A stretch of 64,000 nucleotides of DNA from Diprion similis (Eukaryota; Arthropoda; Insecta; Hymenoptera; Diprionidae): the NCBI RefSeq assembly GCF_021155765.1, contig NC_060110.1, positions 11,469,501 through 11,533,500 on the forward strand, read 5' to 3'. Position 1 is the first letter of the stretch, and the number at the start of each line of letters is the position of its first letter. Below are positions 49,701 to 62,293 of the stretch, one piece after another. The notes under the pieces are model-generated. The model had not been told where the DNA came from. It was given only the letters and a program-made list of their open reading frames with translations, and did no database searches. A program made the position numbers and the translations under genes.

Positions 49701-51449
49701 AGAGATTTTTTATCCATTAAGAAATATGTAAAAATATGTCATATTTTGTATCCAGCTGTGTGAAAATTAGTATATTACGTTGCAAGTGCGGAAAATGGGT
49801 GATTGCTCTTGGATGTGTAAGCGCTATAATCACACGAATCAGATATCGCTTCTGATATGCATGACATGGCCCATCCGCACCTGTAAAACACGCGATAATT
49901 TTCAAACACCTGTGAACGGAAGTGTGACTTTAACAGCAATGAAGGTGCAACTGACATGAAAAAAGTCTACCAACTGCAGCAGGGTAGGGTAGAAATCAAA
50001 ACAAAGTAGAATAATAAAAGTAATTCTTCATTGCCTGAATGAGTTTGGCAGTATTCGAATCCTATGTAAAATTAACAAAGCTGAACTTGTTTGCTGTTCG
50101 ATCGGACAATAGCGTAAACTGATGTTCCAATACTGAAATCAAGTTAATTTCAAAATGTCCGTACTTTCAATTAAAAATTTTGCAATCTGACGGTACGGCT
50201 GGTACGCTACTCAACACGTACAGTTTGAAAAGACGATGGGCAAATTATCACTCTTCGAGATATCAAATTAGTAAAGTCAACACGATTGTGTAATACCTTC
50301 GGTGTATAGACATTGAGATAAAGGCAGTCCTCGTCCCCCATCATCTCGTACTCGCGCTGAATACATGCGTTAGGAATACGGCCAGCATCCAGAGTCCCGT
50401 CCCAAGGACCCGCTGGCACAGCTTGTCTAAACCTGAATTGGAATGTCGGAAAGGATTAATGTTGGCGTATTTTTGTAAAGATTAAACTCCCAATGATAGG
50501 TGATTCCTAGGTTTACTCGAGGCTGGACGGTTCCACCAATTATACGTCGTAGATTCTGAACATATTCTATCGGATATATTCAATTATGTATGCAGATAAA
50601 CTCAGAGAAAATCCGTTGAGAGCTATTTCTGTTGGTTTAGCGGACCAACAAAAATTCGCTCTGAAAGCAATTGATATGTGTAAACCTAAGTACCTAAATA
50701 TGAGCAGAACAATGGTTTAGCAGGTGAAGATCCTTGATTTTTTATCTGATAACACATTTTGTCAATAAAAGAAAAAATTTTTATCAACAAAAATTTCTGT
50801 TATCGTAAGTTAACGAACAGAAATCAAGAACTACCATATACGTCCTCCGATTCGTGTTTTTTTTTTTTATTTTTGTTTTTGTATTCAAAATATATTGTTC
50901 ATGGTACAAGCTCGAGAGCGTAAAAAATCCTCATCGTATTGAAAATTCGTATTGATGCAAATTAATTGCATATATCTGTATCCGTAGAATGCGTCATGAA
51001 CCAAAACTTGTCCAATCAATTGCATCATTATCATGAGTACCAATATGATTTTTCTACGTACACCCGGTACACCGTATATTATCGCGAGCAAAAAGTATAA
51101 GAAAAATTTCCATTGTATAGACACTAAATTCCGGATGTATAGCTATAGATAACTTATCACTACGAATTACTTCTACGAACCTAAGATCTCCGACCGGTGG
51201 CTCGGCAAATGGGATTCCCATGAAGGCCGAGAAATTTCTGCCACGGTGTGTGACCATATTAATTCCTCTGAGTTTTCCTTGTGGTATCGTCGTTTCGGGA
51301 CGCATCGAATCTTCGCCAGCATGAATCGCCCCATTTTCTGTTGGATTAATACCGCAGTTCGTCAAACAAGTGCTGAGTAAAAGAGCCTCGAACAGATACG
51401 CGGTGGCATTATAACTGCAGAAGAGCGCGGCAATCGTACTCACAGCCAT
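46800..51449 (-). CDS. Type-B carboxylesterase, copy C
   Basis: Exons in translation order: 51181-51449, 50297-50432, 48833-49178, 48317-48679, 47450-47610, 47056-47378, 46800-46968; 1767 nt, 588 aa. The first exon is one codon longer and the fifth one codon shorter than in A/B. The triad is Ser234 (MGGSSG), Glu364 (GEEG) and His489 (GAAHGDELLYLL). The oxyanion loop is YGG. The GC donor at 48317 is GAG|GCAAGT. Joined directly to the acceptor at 47610 it is in frame (G|TA, Val). The intron carries a MITE-like insertion where A/B keep the extra exon. It is closer to copy D than to A/B. The sequence looks intact, and the substrate is unknown. Confidence 0.8.
47735..48260. mobile_element. Degraded MITE-like element in copy C intron 4
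   Basis: The left part (GAATTTTTAGAATTCACC, a poly-C run, AATTCAATAAGAAAAACAAT, ATTTTTTCAGGTTTTCATCT) resembles the left arm of the 23305-23946 element. The right part (TTTGATTGTTTTATAATTAT, GGAGGCAATTTCAGTGG) resembles its right arm, and GGCTCGG / CCGAGCC mark possible ends. No clean target duplication was seen. It occupies the place of the missing esterase exon. Confidence 0.5.
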
Positions 51450-53607
51450 GATTACGGTTTGTTACTAACTGACGGTCGCCACAGAGCCGAGCCTGAGTTA
51501 TTTTACCTCGCGAGAAGAACATGTCTTGTCATGATTAAACACAATATCGGTACGTAACGAGGCCGTGAACAAAATCCCAATCTAAATTCAAGATATGCGC
51601 ACATCAGGACTTTAATCCACCTTTTCAATTGAACGAATGAAAATGGATAATACCCGTCTTATCTCTAACTCTAGAGTGGTGTGAATTCGCACAAGCAAAA
51701 ATTTCAACTCGTTACTTTTTTGTTTATTTGCCTTGGAATCGCCGAGTGATCTACTTTAGAAGTTCGACAATTCACACCAGTGTATTGAGGGTTTGTTTGA
51801 GGGTTTAAACGCATGGCGAATGTGGATCTCTTAATTTATAATGTAGGCTATCATACCTCGGTATATGCAGATAACTACTATTCAGCATAATTAAATTGTA
51901 CAATACTGGAAGTTCGCAGCTTCAAAAGTACAGCGATATTGACAGTCACTGAGTTACTGAAAGCGTGGAACCAATCATGAGGATTGCATAGTATTATATA
52001 TGCCAGTGGTCACTATAGATAAGAAAGCTAATTGGAATTTCAATTTTGGGAATCATACTAGCAATTACCGGTGATTAATAGTTGTTACAAGTATTTGTTT
52101 CCAGATAGTAGCCATTCGCTAATTTACGGTGACCATATACAGGGCATTCCACGTTTAATCGACCCTGACCTAAGCCTTGACTCTCTCAGAACTGGTTAAA
52201 TATTTATAAAATCCCTCGTAAGCCGACAAAAAATGGGTCATTTTTCATTGGAAGATGATTATACGTAAGCAGCAAACAAAACTTTATCCGAACGAGTCGC
52301 AATCTACCGTACCTCGTAAATTGTAGATTATACGAGAAAAAGTTGGGAAAAATAAAGTGTGTTCAATTTCAAGTGAGATCTAAATTCGTAATACACAAAA
52401 CAGTGTAGCAGCGCCCAAAAGTTGATGACAACCCAAAAATAGCTTAGCTTTTCGGATTTTGCGAAAATCATACTTTTTATACACAGTGGCGTTCTACGTA
52501 GTGTCAGGTATATATATATCGCTCACAATTGGATTAGTTCTTACATTGTATATAATTGTTAACCAGTTTGAATCTTATTGTGTAGTCGTGTTCCCGCTGA
52601 AAGTTTTGATTAGATATGGAAAATTTATCAGAACGATGAAGAGTATTCGAGCAGAATAATTTCTTCATTAATTTGTACTGATCTCCAAAATAATCGGCCG
52701 ATCATGTAAACGTATGAGAGGCGACTGTTATATACTCTGACACAATAGGGTTATTGCGCTGGGTGACTCAGAGCGATTCAAGTGACCTCAATTGTTTACA
52801 GAATCATATGAACATTGGATTGCACAGTACTGCTGGTCTAGAGTCTGTCTGACAATGAATTTAAACGGCAAAAATCTTGTACTAAACACAGTACCCAGAC
52901 CATTAAGAACGATCACTTGCATGGCTAGGTCTCAACATGTTTCGCATATTTCTTCATTGTTTTACAAATCGTGATTTTTAAAATAAATAAGATGTCAAGA
53001 AATCCAAACGGGAGATTGTTCGATATGTTCGCTGAAGTGCATAAGAAGATCAGTTACTTGTAGTATTAAAAATTATAGAAGGTGATTGGTTTTTAGCAAC
53101 CAAAAAAACTCGAAGAACGGTGTTTTCGACACAATCTGACGATGCAAACTATTGCTTGCATATTTTTACTAGAAGAAATTTTAAATATTAATATTGGAAC
53201 GTCTGAGCGAGATCTTTACATGAAGAACTTCGAGTTACTGGGATTCGGCATATTTTTGTAAAACTGAATACGCCGATGACTGTGGCAATGATTGTACTGA
53301 TCTGATGAACTGAATGCTTGATTCGCTTGTTGGATTCACACAACAAGCTTCTGTTTTACTTCATACTATCTGTAAGTTTGTTAGTTATACGTATGACCCG
53401 TGGGTGATGGATTAATATAAAATTAACTACGAATACGCATTATGTGATAGATGCTATTGCGATTATCAGGTATTAAACTCAAATTTTCTACACAGGATTC
53501 TAAGATAGGCATCAAATATTCATTGGTACAGCTCTTTCGGTTTCACAACAAAATATTTTTAAGCAGAGAATGCGGATTCTGATTAGGAACCGCAGTTCAA
53601 AATAAAT
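51450..53607. other. Spacer between esterases C and D
   Basis: This is the copy C promoter side. A stretch near 51490-51552 (TTATTTTACCTCGCGAGAAG ... CATGTCTTGTCATGATTAAA) is shared with the copy D upstream region at 57652-57706. The rest shows no gene. The copy D 3' flank begins near 53412. Confidence 0.4.
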
Positions 53608-56600
53608 CTACTTTTCAGCAGCATAGAACTTTTCCCAAAACTGCATTCTTTCTTCGTGAAAACCACTTTTAACCTTAATTCCAGCATCCCGTTCATTCCC
53701 GATCTGAAGATATTTTTCATCTGACGAGAATGGTTCCCAAATTGCACTGTCAATAAGTGCTGTAGTAGTCGGTATCCTGAAAATGTGTTGTATCGTCGTA
53801 TATAGTCGATAAACAAGCAGTTCTTACGTGGTTTCTTTTAGCTACTCATGTTCTGATATTCACCCATTGATAGCAAACGATGTCCATAGCTCTACCATCG
53901 AGTCAACCATTTTTAGGTCCATCTTACTACGTTCCAAGCCCGGTGGCCCAAACATTTCGTTCGGTCCAGGAAGAAGGTAAAGCAGCTCATCACCGTGTGC
54001 CGCGCCCCAATCCTCCGTGTTACCGTCACTAAATTTGTAGCTATAACTTAAAGTGCCCTGGTAGTCAAAAGTGCACAAGTATACGGAATTCTTGTAAGCA
54101 GAATTGTTTACATATTGCTTAACGTCTTTGTAAGTAGGGTAGATGAACTGGTAATCGGTAATGATGTCAGTCAAATTGTGTAGTAGCTGAAAGCAAATCA
54201 AACACGCCATAATTCTTGGAACTTGAACTTCTATCATCAGGTGTTACAGTTCTCACCAATTTTCTATCGGCAGTTAGGTCGTTCAGGTAACGAGACTTCA
54301 GAGCAGTAGTTTGGGCATCGACATCAGCTGACCATACGTCATATCTCAAGAAGCTAATTAATTGAGAGTCAACGTCGTCTAAAAATTGTTGGAACAAGTC
54401 TGGTCTATTGTAGTATACTGAAATGAAGAACAAGAACAAATTTAGAAAAAACCGACTACCGATAAAGTTTTCTCAAGTATGCAGAGTCTGGCATGTAAAC
54501 TGAGATCTGTGTGCGATATAACACCCATAAAAAGTTGCTTCATGTTGTTTCACCCATACTTGCCTGCAGTTGTAACAATTCCTTCTTCCTTAGTGACGAG
54601 AGCCACCCATGGCAAGTCATGCTTTTCGCCATTGGCAATGATATTATCTGGAGTATCCGTAATCAATGCACCTTCTACGTCAGGTTCGACAACAGGATAC
54701 CAAACAGTAGATCTAGCCATGTGCATTTCTTTCATCACCAAATCTGTTTCATACAAGTATGACCCATTGAAAGTCCTCAGGCAATTAACAAGGGCAGTCG
54801 ACGTGTTGGTTGGACAACCAAGGTATTCACCCAACTTAGTGGCTCGCCTGGCGGCCACCGAATACGGTTCAGGAACAGGAGGCGAGAGTCCTGGTGCACT
54901 GTGTGTCATGTATTGATGGAAGAGCCCTGAAAAAAGTGTGCGGTTATTCGTCTCATTAAAATGCTAACTATTTAATATCTATTTAGTGGAAACGAAGTAC
55001 ATGCCATTATTGATCTCTCTACAATTAAAAGCATTAACTTTGCTTTTTAACATCAACTTTTCTGTAGTAACAATAATTCGACTACATTTACCACCGAGAA
55101 ATAATCATTAAATAAATACCATATGTGTATTTTCATTCAACTAACTAACTCTGCTCACCTTTTGTTAAAGGAGATACAGTTAAAATGCGAACGCTAGCAG
55201 CGCCTGAACTTCCACCGAAGATAGTTACTCGATTGGGATCACCACCGAAATACTTAATGTTTTTTTGGATCCATCTCAGAGCTTCGACTATATCTTTTAG
55301 TAAATTATTTCCAGGTGATACTTCGTCACCGGTACTCAAATATCCCAGTATTCCAAAACGATAGTTCGGCACTACGAGAACTATGTCCTTATTAAGAAGA
55401 AATTCTGGACTCCATCGGTCAGGAGTGCTCGTTCCAAACCTAAATTGTCCACCATAGATGTAGATCATCACTGGCAGTAGCGTAGCATTTTTGCTACTGG
55501 GAAGCTATGCGAAAGAAATGTTGAAAAAATTATATTTTGCTTTTTTATTTGAGAATTCGTTAAGCCGACCGTGGACGTTCATTTTTCATGTTATAAATTA
55601 ACAAATGATAGCAAACCATATAGGCAGACCAACAATGAACTATAAACTACGCATTATGAAGAGAGCACACTTGTGTTTGCACTTTGCACAATGATTTCTT
55701 CGATTCGTATATCGCAACATTGTAGTTTGACAGCACAAACAATAAACATGCATTTCTAAAGCCACGTACAGAATCGAGTATATTGCGCACAAAAACACTC
55801 AAGTCTGTATGCAGCCTAAGGATCTACGAGTAGCCATACAAGAGCAACTACAATCGGTGGACGAATACTTCATCATTTCGATTTTTGGCATAGTGTTACA
55901 CAACAGTCGGATTCACTTTCAGCAAAAAAATTATATTAGAAGTTTGAACTCCTTAGAAAATTTTCCAATGAGGCCTAAATTTTCAATTTTTCTAGCGTTG
56001 CCCGAACCAAAATATTTTAAGGACGACAGACAACCATATGTGTGATTGAACAACTGAAGATCAACCCTACGACGCAACCACAGAAATTTCTTATCCAATA
56101 GCAAGTAAATACTACAAATATGTCGTATTTTGTAACCAACTGTGTGTAAATTAGTATATTACGTTGCAAGTGCGGAAAATAGGCGATTTCTGATGAATCA
56201 GATATCACATCCCAGATATCGCCTTGGATATTATAGTTATAGTTATAGTTATAGTTATAGTTATAGTTATAGTTATAGTTATATATATAACTATAACTTC
56301 CTTCAAGTATCAAAGCATAGTCAACACGATTGCATTATACCTGCGGCGTATAAACATTAAGATAAAGGCAGTCCTCATCCCCCATGAGCTCCACCTCGTT
56401 CTGAATACATGCGTTAGGCATGTGGTCAGCATCCAGTGTTCCGCTCCAAGGACCTGCCGGGACAGCTTGTTTAAACCTGGATTAGAACAATGGAAAAAAT
56501 TAATGATTTCGTATTTTTGTGAAAACTAAACTCCCGATGACAGGTGATTTTCAGGTCAACTTGAGGCTGGACAGTTCCGCTAATTGTCCGTCGTGGATTC

Positions 56601-57605
56601 TGAACATATTACTCTCGGCCCTCGTGTGTATTGAACTATGTATTTCAGTGCCACGAGTTGTGAACAATGCAGATCAACTCAAAGAACATCCGTTGAGAGT
56701 TATTGCTGATGGTTCAGCGGCCGAAGGCAATTAAGATGTGTAAACCCAAGTACGTAAATGTGGGCAGAACAATATGGTTTCAGCAGGTATAATGTATCCT
56801 TGGTTGCTTACCTGGTAAAACAAGATTTTCTCACTAAGAGAAAAAAATCTTATCAATAGAAACCTATTATCGTGAGGTGATAAATCGACATTAAGAACTG
56901 CCATACGTGTCCTGTGAGAAATTTTTTTTTTTTTTTGTACAAAACCCATGTTTTGAGATCTAAAAAGTAAAAAATCCTCACCGTATTATAAGCTCGGGTT
57001 GATCTATATTAACTGCTTGTATCTATATCTTTGGAATACATGAACCAAAACCAAATTGTCATCATGAGTTTCAGTATCGGTGAACTATGCATACCGTACA
57101 TTACTACTGTAAGCAGTACGAGACTTCGTAACCGAAGGACTTGAGTTCAAATTCCCAACTTGTCGATGAGGACCTGAGCCGCAGCTCCAGAAATCGTAAC
57201 ACAGGTCACATGGTTCAGGCTCCAAATCGGCGAGTTGAGGGTTGAATTCAGTCCGGTTACACCCGGGCAACGTTTTCTGCACCAGCTAATACGGCGACAG
57301 ATGACTTAAGTAACTCTGAATTACTCCTATACAAACCTAAGATCTCCAACCGGTGGCTCGGCAAACGGGACTCCAATGAAGGCCGAGAATTTTCTGCCAA
57401 GGTGTGTGACCATATTTATACCTCTAAGTCTTCCTTGCGGTGTCGTCGTTTCCGGACGCATCGAATCCTCGCCAGCGGGAATGCCCCCATTTATCGTTGG
57501 AATAATACCAAAGAGTGTAAGACAAGTGATTATTAGAAGAATCACCACCAGACACGCCGTTGCTTTGTGACAGCACGAGATCGAGGCAATCTTACCTACA
57601 AACAT
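53608..57605 (-). CDS. Type-B carboxylesterase, copy D
   Basis: Exons in translation order: 57337-57605, 56341-56476, 55159-55504, 54564-54926, 54257-54417, 53864-54186, 53608-53776; 1767 nt, 588 aa. The triad is Ser234 (FGGSSG), Glu364 (KEEG) and His489 (GAAHGDELLYLL). The N-terminus has a strong hydrophobic stretch (ACLVVILLIITCLTLFG), a signal or signal-anchor. The intron after the catalytic-Glu exon is only 146 bp, starts with a GC donor (CAG|GCAAGT) and has no room for the exon found in A/B. This is the best evidence that the 588-aa form is the real product. Copy D is sister to copy C. It looks intact; physiological substrate unknown. Confidence 0.82.
56231..56292. repeat. TATAGT hexanucleotide microsatellite
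   Basis: About eight and a half TTATAG units (56231-56282) run into ATATATATAACTATAAC, which pairs back with the repeat. It lies in intron 2 of copy D, 50 bp before the end of exon 2. Confidence 0.9.
57085..57290 (+). repeat. Possible tRNA-derived SINE fragment in copy D intron 1
   Basis: GTAAGCAGTACGAGACTTCG, a stem-like CCGAAGG and GAGTTCAAATTCCC resemble an A box and B box (GTTCAAATTCC) of a tRNA-type polymerase III promoter. A GC-richer unrelated body follows to about 57290, unlike the AT-rich intron around it. No complete cloverleaf can be drawn. It could equally be an unrelated repeat. Confidence 0.35.
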
Positions 57606-60022
57606 GATTGCTGTTTGTTACTGAGTGATGCTCCGCAATGATCGTCGTCTGACTTATTTTATCTTACGAGACGAAAAGATGTCTTGTCATAATTGAATAC
57701 AATATAGTTTAGTAACGACGCCTTGAATTTTATCCGCAACCTAATCTCAATATATGCGAACGAGAATCAAATCCACCTTGTCAATTGGTCCAATAAAAAT
57801 AGGTGTGCATACTATACATACAAATCTTATAACGCATGTTTTGTTATTAAGCAGTTTGATGAGGTTGGATTTACATGTGAGATAACAGAATAACAGGATA
57901 GTCGAGCATAGCCGGCTCGAAGGCTATTTTTTATGCGTGATAAGTAATAAAAAGCCGCCCCCATATAGGTGCACGCATAGAACATTCAAACATCTAAATC
58001 ACATAGTTATTTACTCACGTTATATTATGATCACACGTACAAATCATTGCTGAGAACAAACCGATTTTACAATAACACAAACAGATTATATAATTCTGGC
58101 CTAGTCATAAGAACATGTGAACCTTCTCGCCTCAAGGCAGCAAAGTCCTAAATTACTTGGTCAAGATCTAGTTCATGAGCAATATCATTTTCAATCGATA
58201 TACTTGCCAGTCATCTCATCGTTTTTAACTCATTGCCGACCGCAAGTACTTTTTTCAGGTTCATTATTTCAGTAGGGATAAATTTTATTTATAATTAAAA
58301 TTGACAACCTGGTTAAAAGCAATTTTTCAACTTCTGCTCTTCAATTAATCATGGATTTATTTGTATACAGTAAAACCATGAAGAATAAACCTTCTGACAG
58401 GTAGGCATTGTTCAATTAATTATTATTATCATAAATAAACATTACTTTGTGGTAAATAAATGCAAATAATGTACTTGTCGAAGGTCCCAAACGGAAGTAA
58501 GTTATTGAGTAGACATTGAGGTTTTTTATAGCGGAAGCAGGCGTTACCGGCTAAGCTTTCAACAACCCGGGATATTTTCACTTCAGAAACTCGTTTTTTT
58601 CTGGACTATACGCTGACCTTCGTGAATTATTCACAGATGAATATGGTGGAAATACACTGATTAATTAACGTGAAACAATCTGAACAACGCGATCTGAATT
58701 CTGGACTGGTAAGCGTGGTTTAGCTTCGGCTGTTCAGAAGCGACCGAAGCGATTACGCCGCGCAGAGCTTGAAAGCGAGCTTCGGCGGCCGATCGCAAAC
58801 GCCGTGCGAACTGCGCCCAACGTGGTCAGATGATTCGAGAATTGCCGTAGATCACGGCGTCAGGCGTGAATTTCACCTTTCGGACAACTTTCGGCTTAAT
58901 ATAATATGCATAAAATAAATAGGAAGTAAGAGAACAATTTTAATCCTTGTTCTTTCTTAGTGTATGCATATGGGGTTGAAACTGATAAGGTGATTTCATC
59001 GGTAACACGTCTGTACTCCATTATCAGGAAGTGAGCACTTCCTTATAACTATTTCCGCCCTGTAACTATATTAGGGTGATTGAAAGAAATTTTTTTTTTC
59101 TCGCGCAAACAGGCTTTAAAGTTTCGTTTGGGCATGAAAATAAGCCTGTGAAATTAGAGCTCTTAATATTAATATTAAGATGATCCGCATCGTACTTTTC
59201 TATTTTCCATAAGAATAACATGGGAAAAATGGTTTTTGCTCCTTCTGATTTTGAAAAAGTATATCATATAGGTTTTCAAGTGAAGTGAAGAAAGTGTCCA
59301 CCAAAAAGCGACAAATAGTGGTTCAACGAGTTACCAGGGGGTCGATCATGTAATTTCACTTTACACATTTCCCACCATCCAAGTATTCTAATTGACTGAC
59401 TAAACTTTGTAAACCTATTAGAATGCTTGGACGGTGGGAAATGTGAAAAGTGAAATTACGTAATCGACCCGCAAAATGGCGTTGATATTGTTGATAAGCA
59501 ATCAGGATTTAATGTGATCGGCGGTTTTTTTTTTAATGTGGAACTTTTGCCACAGCAACGCCATGTCAATTGTACTTTATTTTATGGACACTTTCTATGC
59601 ACGGAGATCCACGCGGAGATCGTACTCCCTACGTCAACCCGCCATATTTACCCGCAACACAAAGTGGTCGTCACACCGTAATTGTTAACTAAAACTGCAT
59701 AGTACTATCCTCTACGCTCCGCTTTCCGTGTCGCAGTTCCAATTGTAACAAGTAGATGATTGGAATTTCGTCCAAGTGTGGCGGAATTCGAAAACGATTC
59801 TTTGCGTACATACGACGTTGAATGAAGATGTATTGAATTATAAACTAATTACAAATCAGTGATGAGCAATGCTAAGGAAAAAATTTTTGATATAAAGTAT
59901 AGACCAAGTCTTATTTTACTACAACACTTTAAAACGGAAGGAAAAAATATTATCGCACTAGAGTTAACAGTCTTTCTTACAGATGTAATTACTTCACAAT
60001 GTTTCAATACTTTATGTATAAC
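57606..60022. other. Spacer between esterase D and the PHD-finger gene
   Basis: This holds the copy D promoter at the left and the 3' UTR of the PHD gene at the right. In between are a GC-rich CpG-dense patch near 58725-58870 and a MITE-like palindrome at 59289-59595. No gene is supported. Confidence 0.45.
59289..59595. mobile_element. Palindromic MITE with GAAAGTGTCC ends
   Basis: GAAAGTGTCC (from 59290) and its inverse GGACACTTTC (to 59594) bracket a strong hairpin. The arms at about 59339-59392 and 59417-59470 contain GGGTCGAT...GTAATTTCACTTT...CATTTCCCACC.TCCAAG.ATTCTAAT in one sense and its complement in the other. No coding potential is seen. The target duplication is not clear. Confidence 0.6.
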
Positions 60023-62293
60023 TTATGTCTTGAAACTCTTTGATATTAAGGACCTTGAGGATTGTTGTGTAGGTGTACTGCAGCATTCGCAAATATAATT
60101 TTTTCTGTCAATTGTTCCATACTTGATTTCCACGCATCCTGAAATAGAATTATTCCATCAATTAGGAAATACAATATCAACTCCAATGACAATGCAACTG
60201 AAAATTTACAGAATCTTCTGTATTTGCAAATAAATTATCAGCTACGATTCTTTATCATTTTCTATCTACCAAACGCACTGTTTACATACACACACACATA
60301 CAACACCTGGATTTAATATATCTTTCACGAATATTTTCCTGTAACATATACATTTATATTGGATAATAAAATTTTTTGAAACATTCGGAGCTCCTCAGGA
60401 GATGGTAGATGGACAACTTCCATTTAGGAGACGACATCACAAGGTATTAATGTATGTAATACTCTTCGGGTATTATTACAGCTCTATTTGATAAAATATA
60501 TTGTAGATCATAAAAGATAATTTTGGGCAGTAACACCGAATAATCATATCTGCTAAATCTTGACAGCACATGTTAAAGCTTTTTGGCATTCCACATGCAT
60601 AGACTTGTGAAGACACACATCTACTATTACATCACAACACAGGATTTTATTTCGTGGCACATGTCATAAGCTTTTTCATCATCACCTTATTTACAATGGA
60701 AGACTCATTAATCAATGTTCTTACGTAATAATTTTTTGTTAGCAATCCAGTAGTTAAATTATGCTACGACAAATCTCTGGGGATTGGATAGACTTTTGGG
60801 CATAATGATTAATGATATACTCTACATTATATGTTAATATATAATATAGTTTTTGTCATGAAAAACAATTACCAGTGTTGATGAATAATGAAAAAGCTTA
60901 AATTTAATGAAGATTCGTATCAGTACCTAAGTGCAGATATTTGTCACACGCGCCGCAATGGACTAGATTCGGTTCCAGGTCGAGTCGTTGGGCGCTGTGA
61001 CAGCGGCTGCAATGTGGGCAGTAACGGCCTTTTCGCCACAGCCTTGTTAACGCACAAACATTCAAGTAGTTAGTGAAATCAAAACGACACATCGATCAAT
61101 GTTCAATTATTATCATAAGTAGTAAAACAAAAACATATCGATAATAAGTAACAATTCAAAAATTTGTTTTTCAAATATATTAGTAATTGCACAGCAAACC
61201 AGTGCCGAAGACTGAGCAAATAATAGAGTGGTTCACTGGCACATGACGGAAAGTTTCTTTACACTGCATTGAAAGTTAATGGTCATGAGAGAAATATCTA
61301 GCCAACTAATACATGATATTTGATGTAAATTATAAATTATTATAGTCATTTGAGTCACAATGAATAAACTCTACTTGTTCTTAAGAATGATAGTCAATAA
61401 ATGAAATCGATCTTCAAATTCACAACAAAAGGATGGGAAAATAACAACCTCTATCAATCTATGGACATTGAATTTCAAAAACATTCCAAATTATATGCTA
61501 TTCACATGAATAATTGTACCAAAATAGAATCGTAAGAATCGACTGTTACGGTATAATTTGATACTGTTTCGATACAATCATTCACAGAGAATGGATATGA
61601 ATTCATGAATGATATACTAGAATAGAACATGAATAACTGTACCAGAATAGAATCAAGAATACTTTGCTGATAATCTTATTCAAAGAGAATGCATATTAAT
61701 TTCAGAATTCAAGCTCAGGCCGCAGAGAGCTATAAGCGATTTTTAAATTGTGTATTTTTACTTATTTTTACACCTATGCATTAAGAGTCTATAAAATATA
61801 TATCTGCAAAGTTGCTTCAACTTACTTTGAACATGGAACACATAGTGTGGAAACATAGACACGTGTATTTCTCTCGCCTTTTTTGTATTCGTGCTGCCAT
61901 TGTGCAACGCTATTCCTATCTGAATTTGCTCCTCCAGGTGTTCGCAGCCCACAGCTTGCACAAACAGCACATTCTCGGCAATGCCATCGCCCTTGCGGTA
62001 CTCGCCTCAGACCCACACAATAAATATGATATCTGTAATTTGAATGTAGATACTCTCTCAAATCAGTCAATTCAAATATGACCACATTCTTGTGTTTACT
62101 AAAATTAAGCCCTGGTTAGTTTAAAAATAAAGTGAAACTATTTACCCTCGATCGCACATATCACAGAAGAGCATTTTATCCTCGTCTGCAGGATTATGGC
62201 ATTGAACACATGTCTTGCAATCTGTACACTGCCAGGAGTACCCTTGAATGTGAGGCACCATATCTAGTGTCAAGTCAATACACGATGGGTGAA
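60023..62293 (-). CDS. SAYP/PHF10-like double PHD-finger chromatin protein (3' end; gene continues right)
   Basis: The last four exons in translation order are 62146-62293, 61826-62032, 60927-61042, 60023-60138, with phases 1, 2, 2, 1 all matching; TAA at 60023. The translation starts inside a PHD finger (HPSCIDLTLDMV, WQCTDCKTCVQC). It runs through a second (MLFCDMCDRGYHIYCVGL, GRWHC) and then a further Cys/His cluster (CAVCASCG, LCVPCSKLWRKGRYCPHC, LVHCGACDKYLHLGCVE, YICECC). The MCDRGYH.YCVGL wording is that of the PHF10/SAYP (enhancer of yellow 3) family, a subunit of the PBAP SWI/SNF complex that reads histone tails in the nucleus. The later Cys clusters also recall KMT2C/D PHDs, so that remains an alternative. 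The 5' exons are not visible before 64000. Confidence 0.8.

Noticed and set aside
31206-57605. Naming the array juvenile hormone esterase
   Set aside because: Typical JHE has a GQSAG elbow. These have GGSSG or GGSSA, and nothing in the sequence fixes the substrate.
58725-58870. tRNA or rRNA fragment in the GC-rich patch
   Set aside because: No cloverleaf, B box or recognisable rRNA core sequence can be found.
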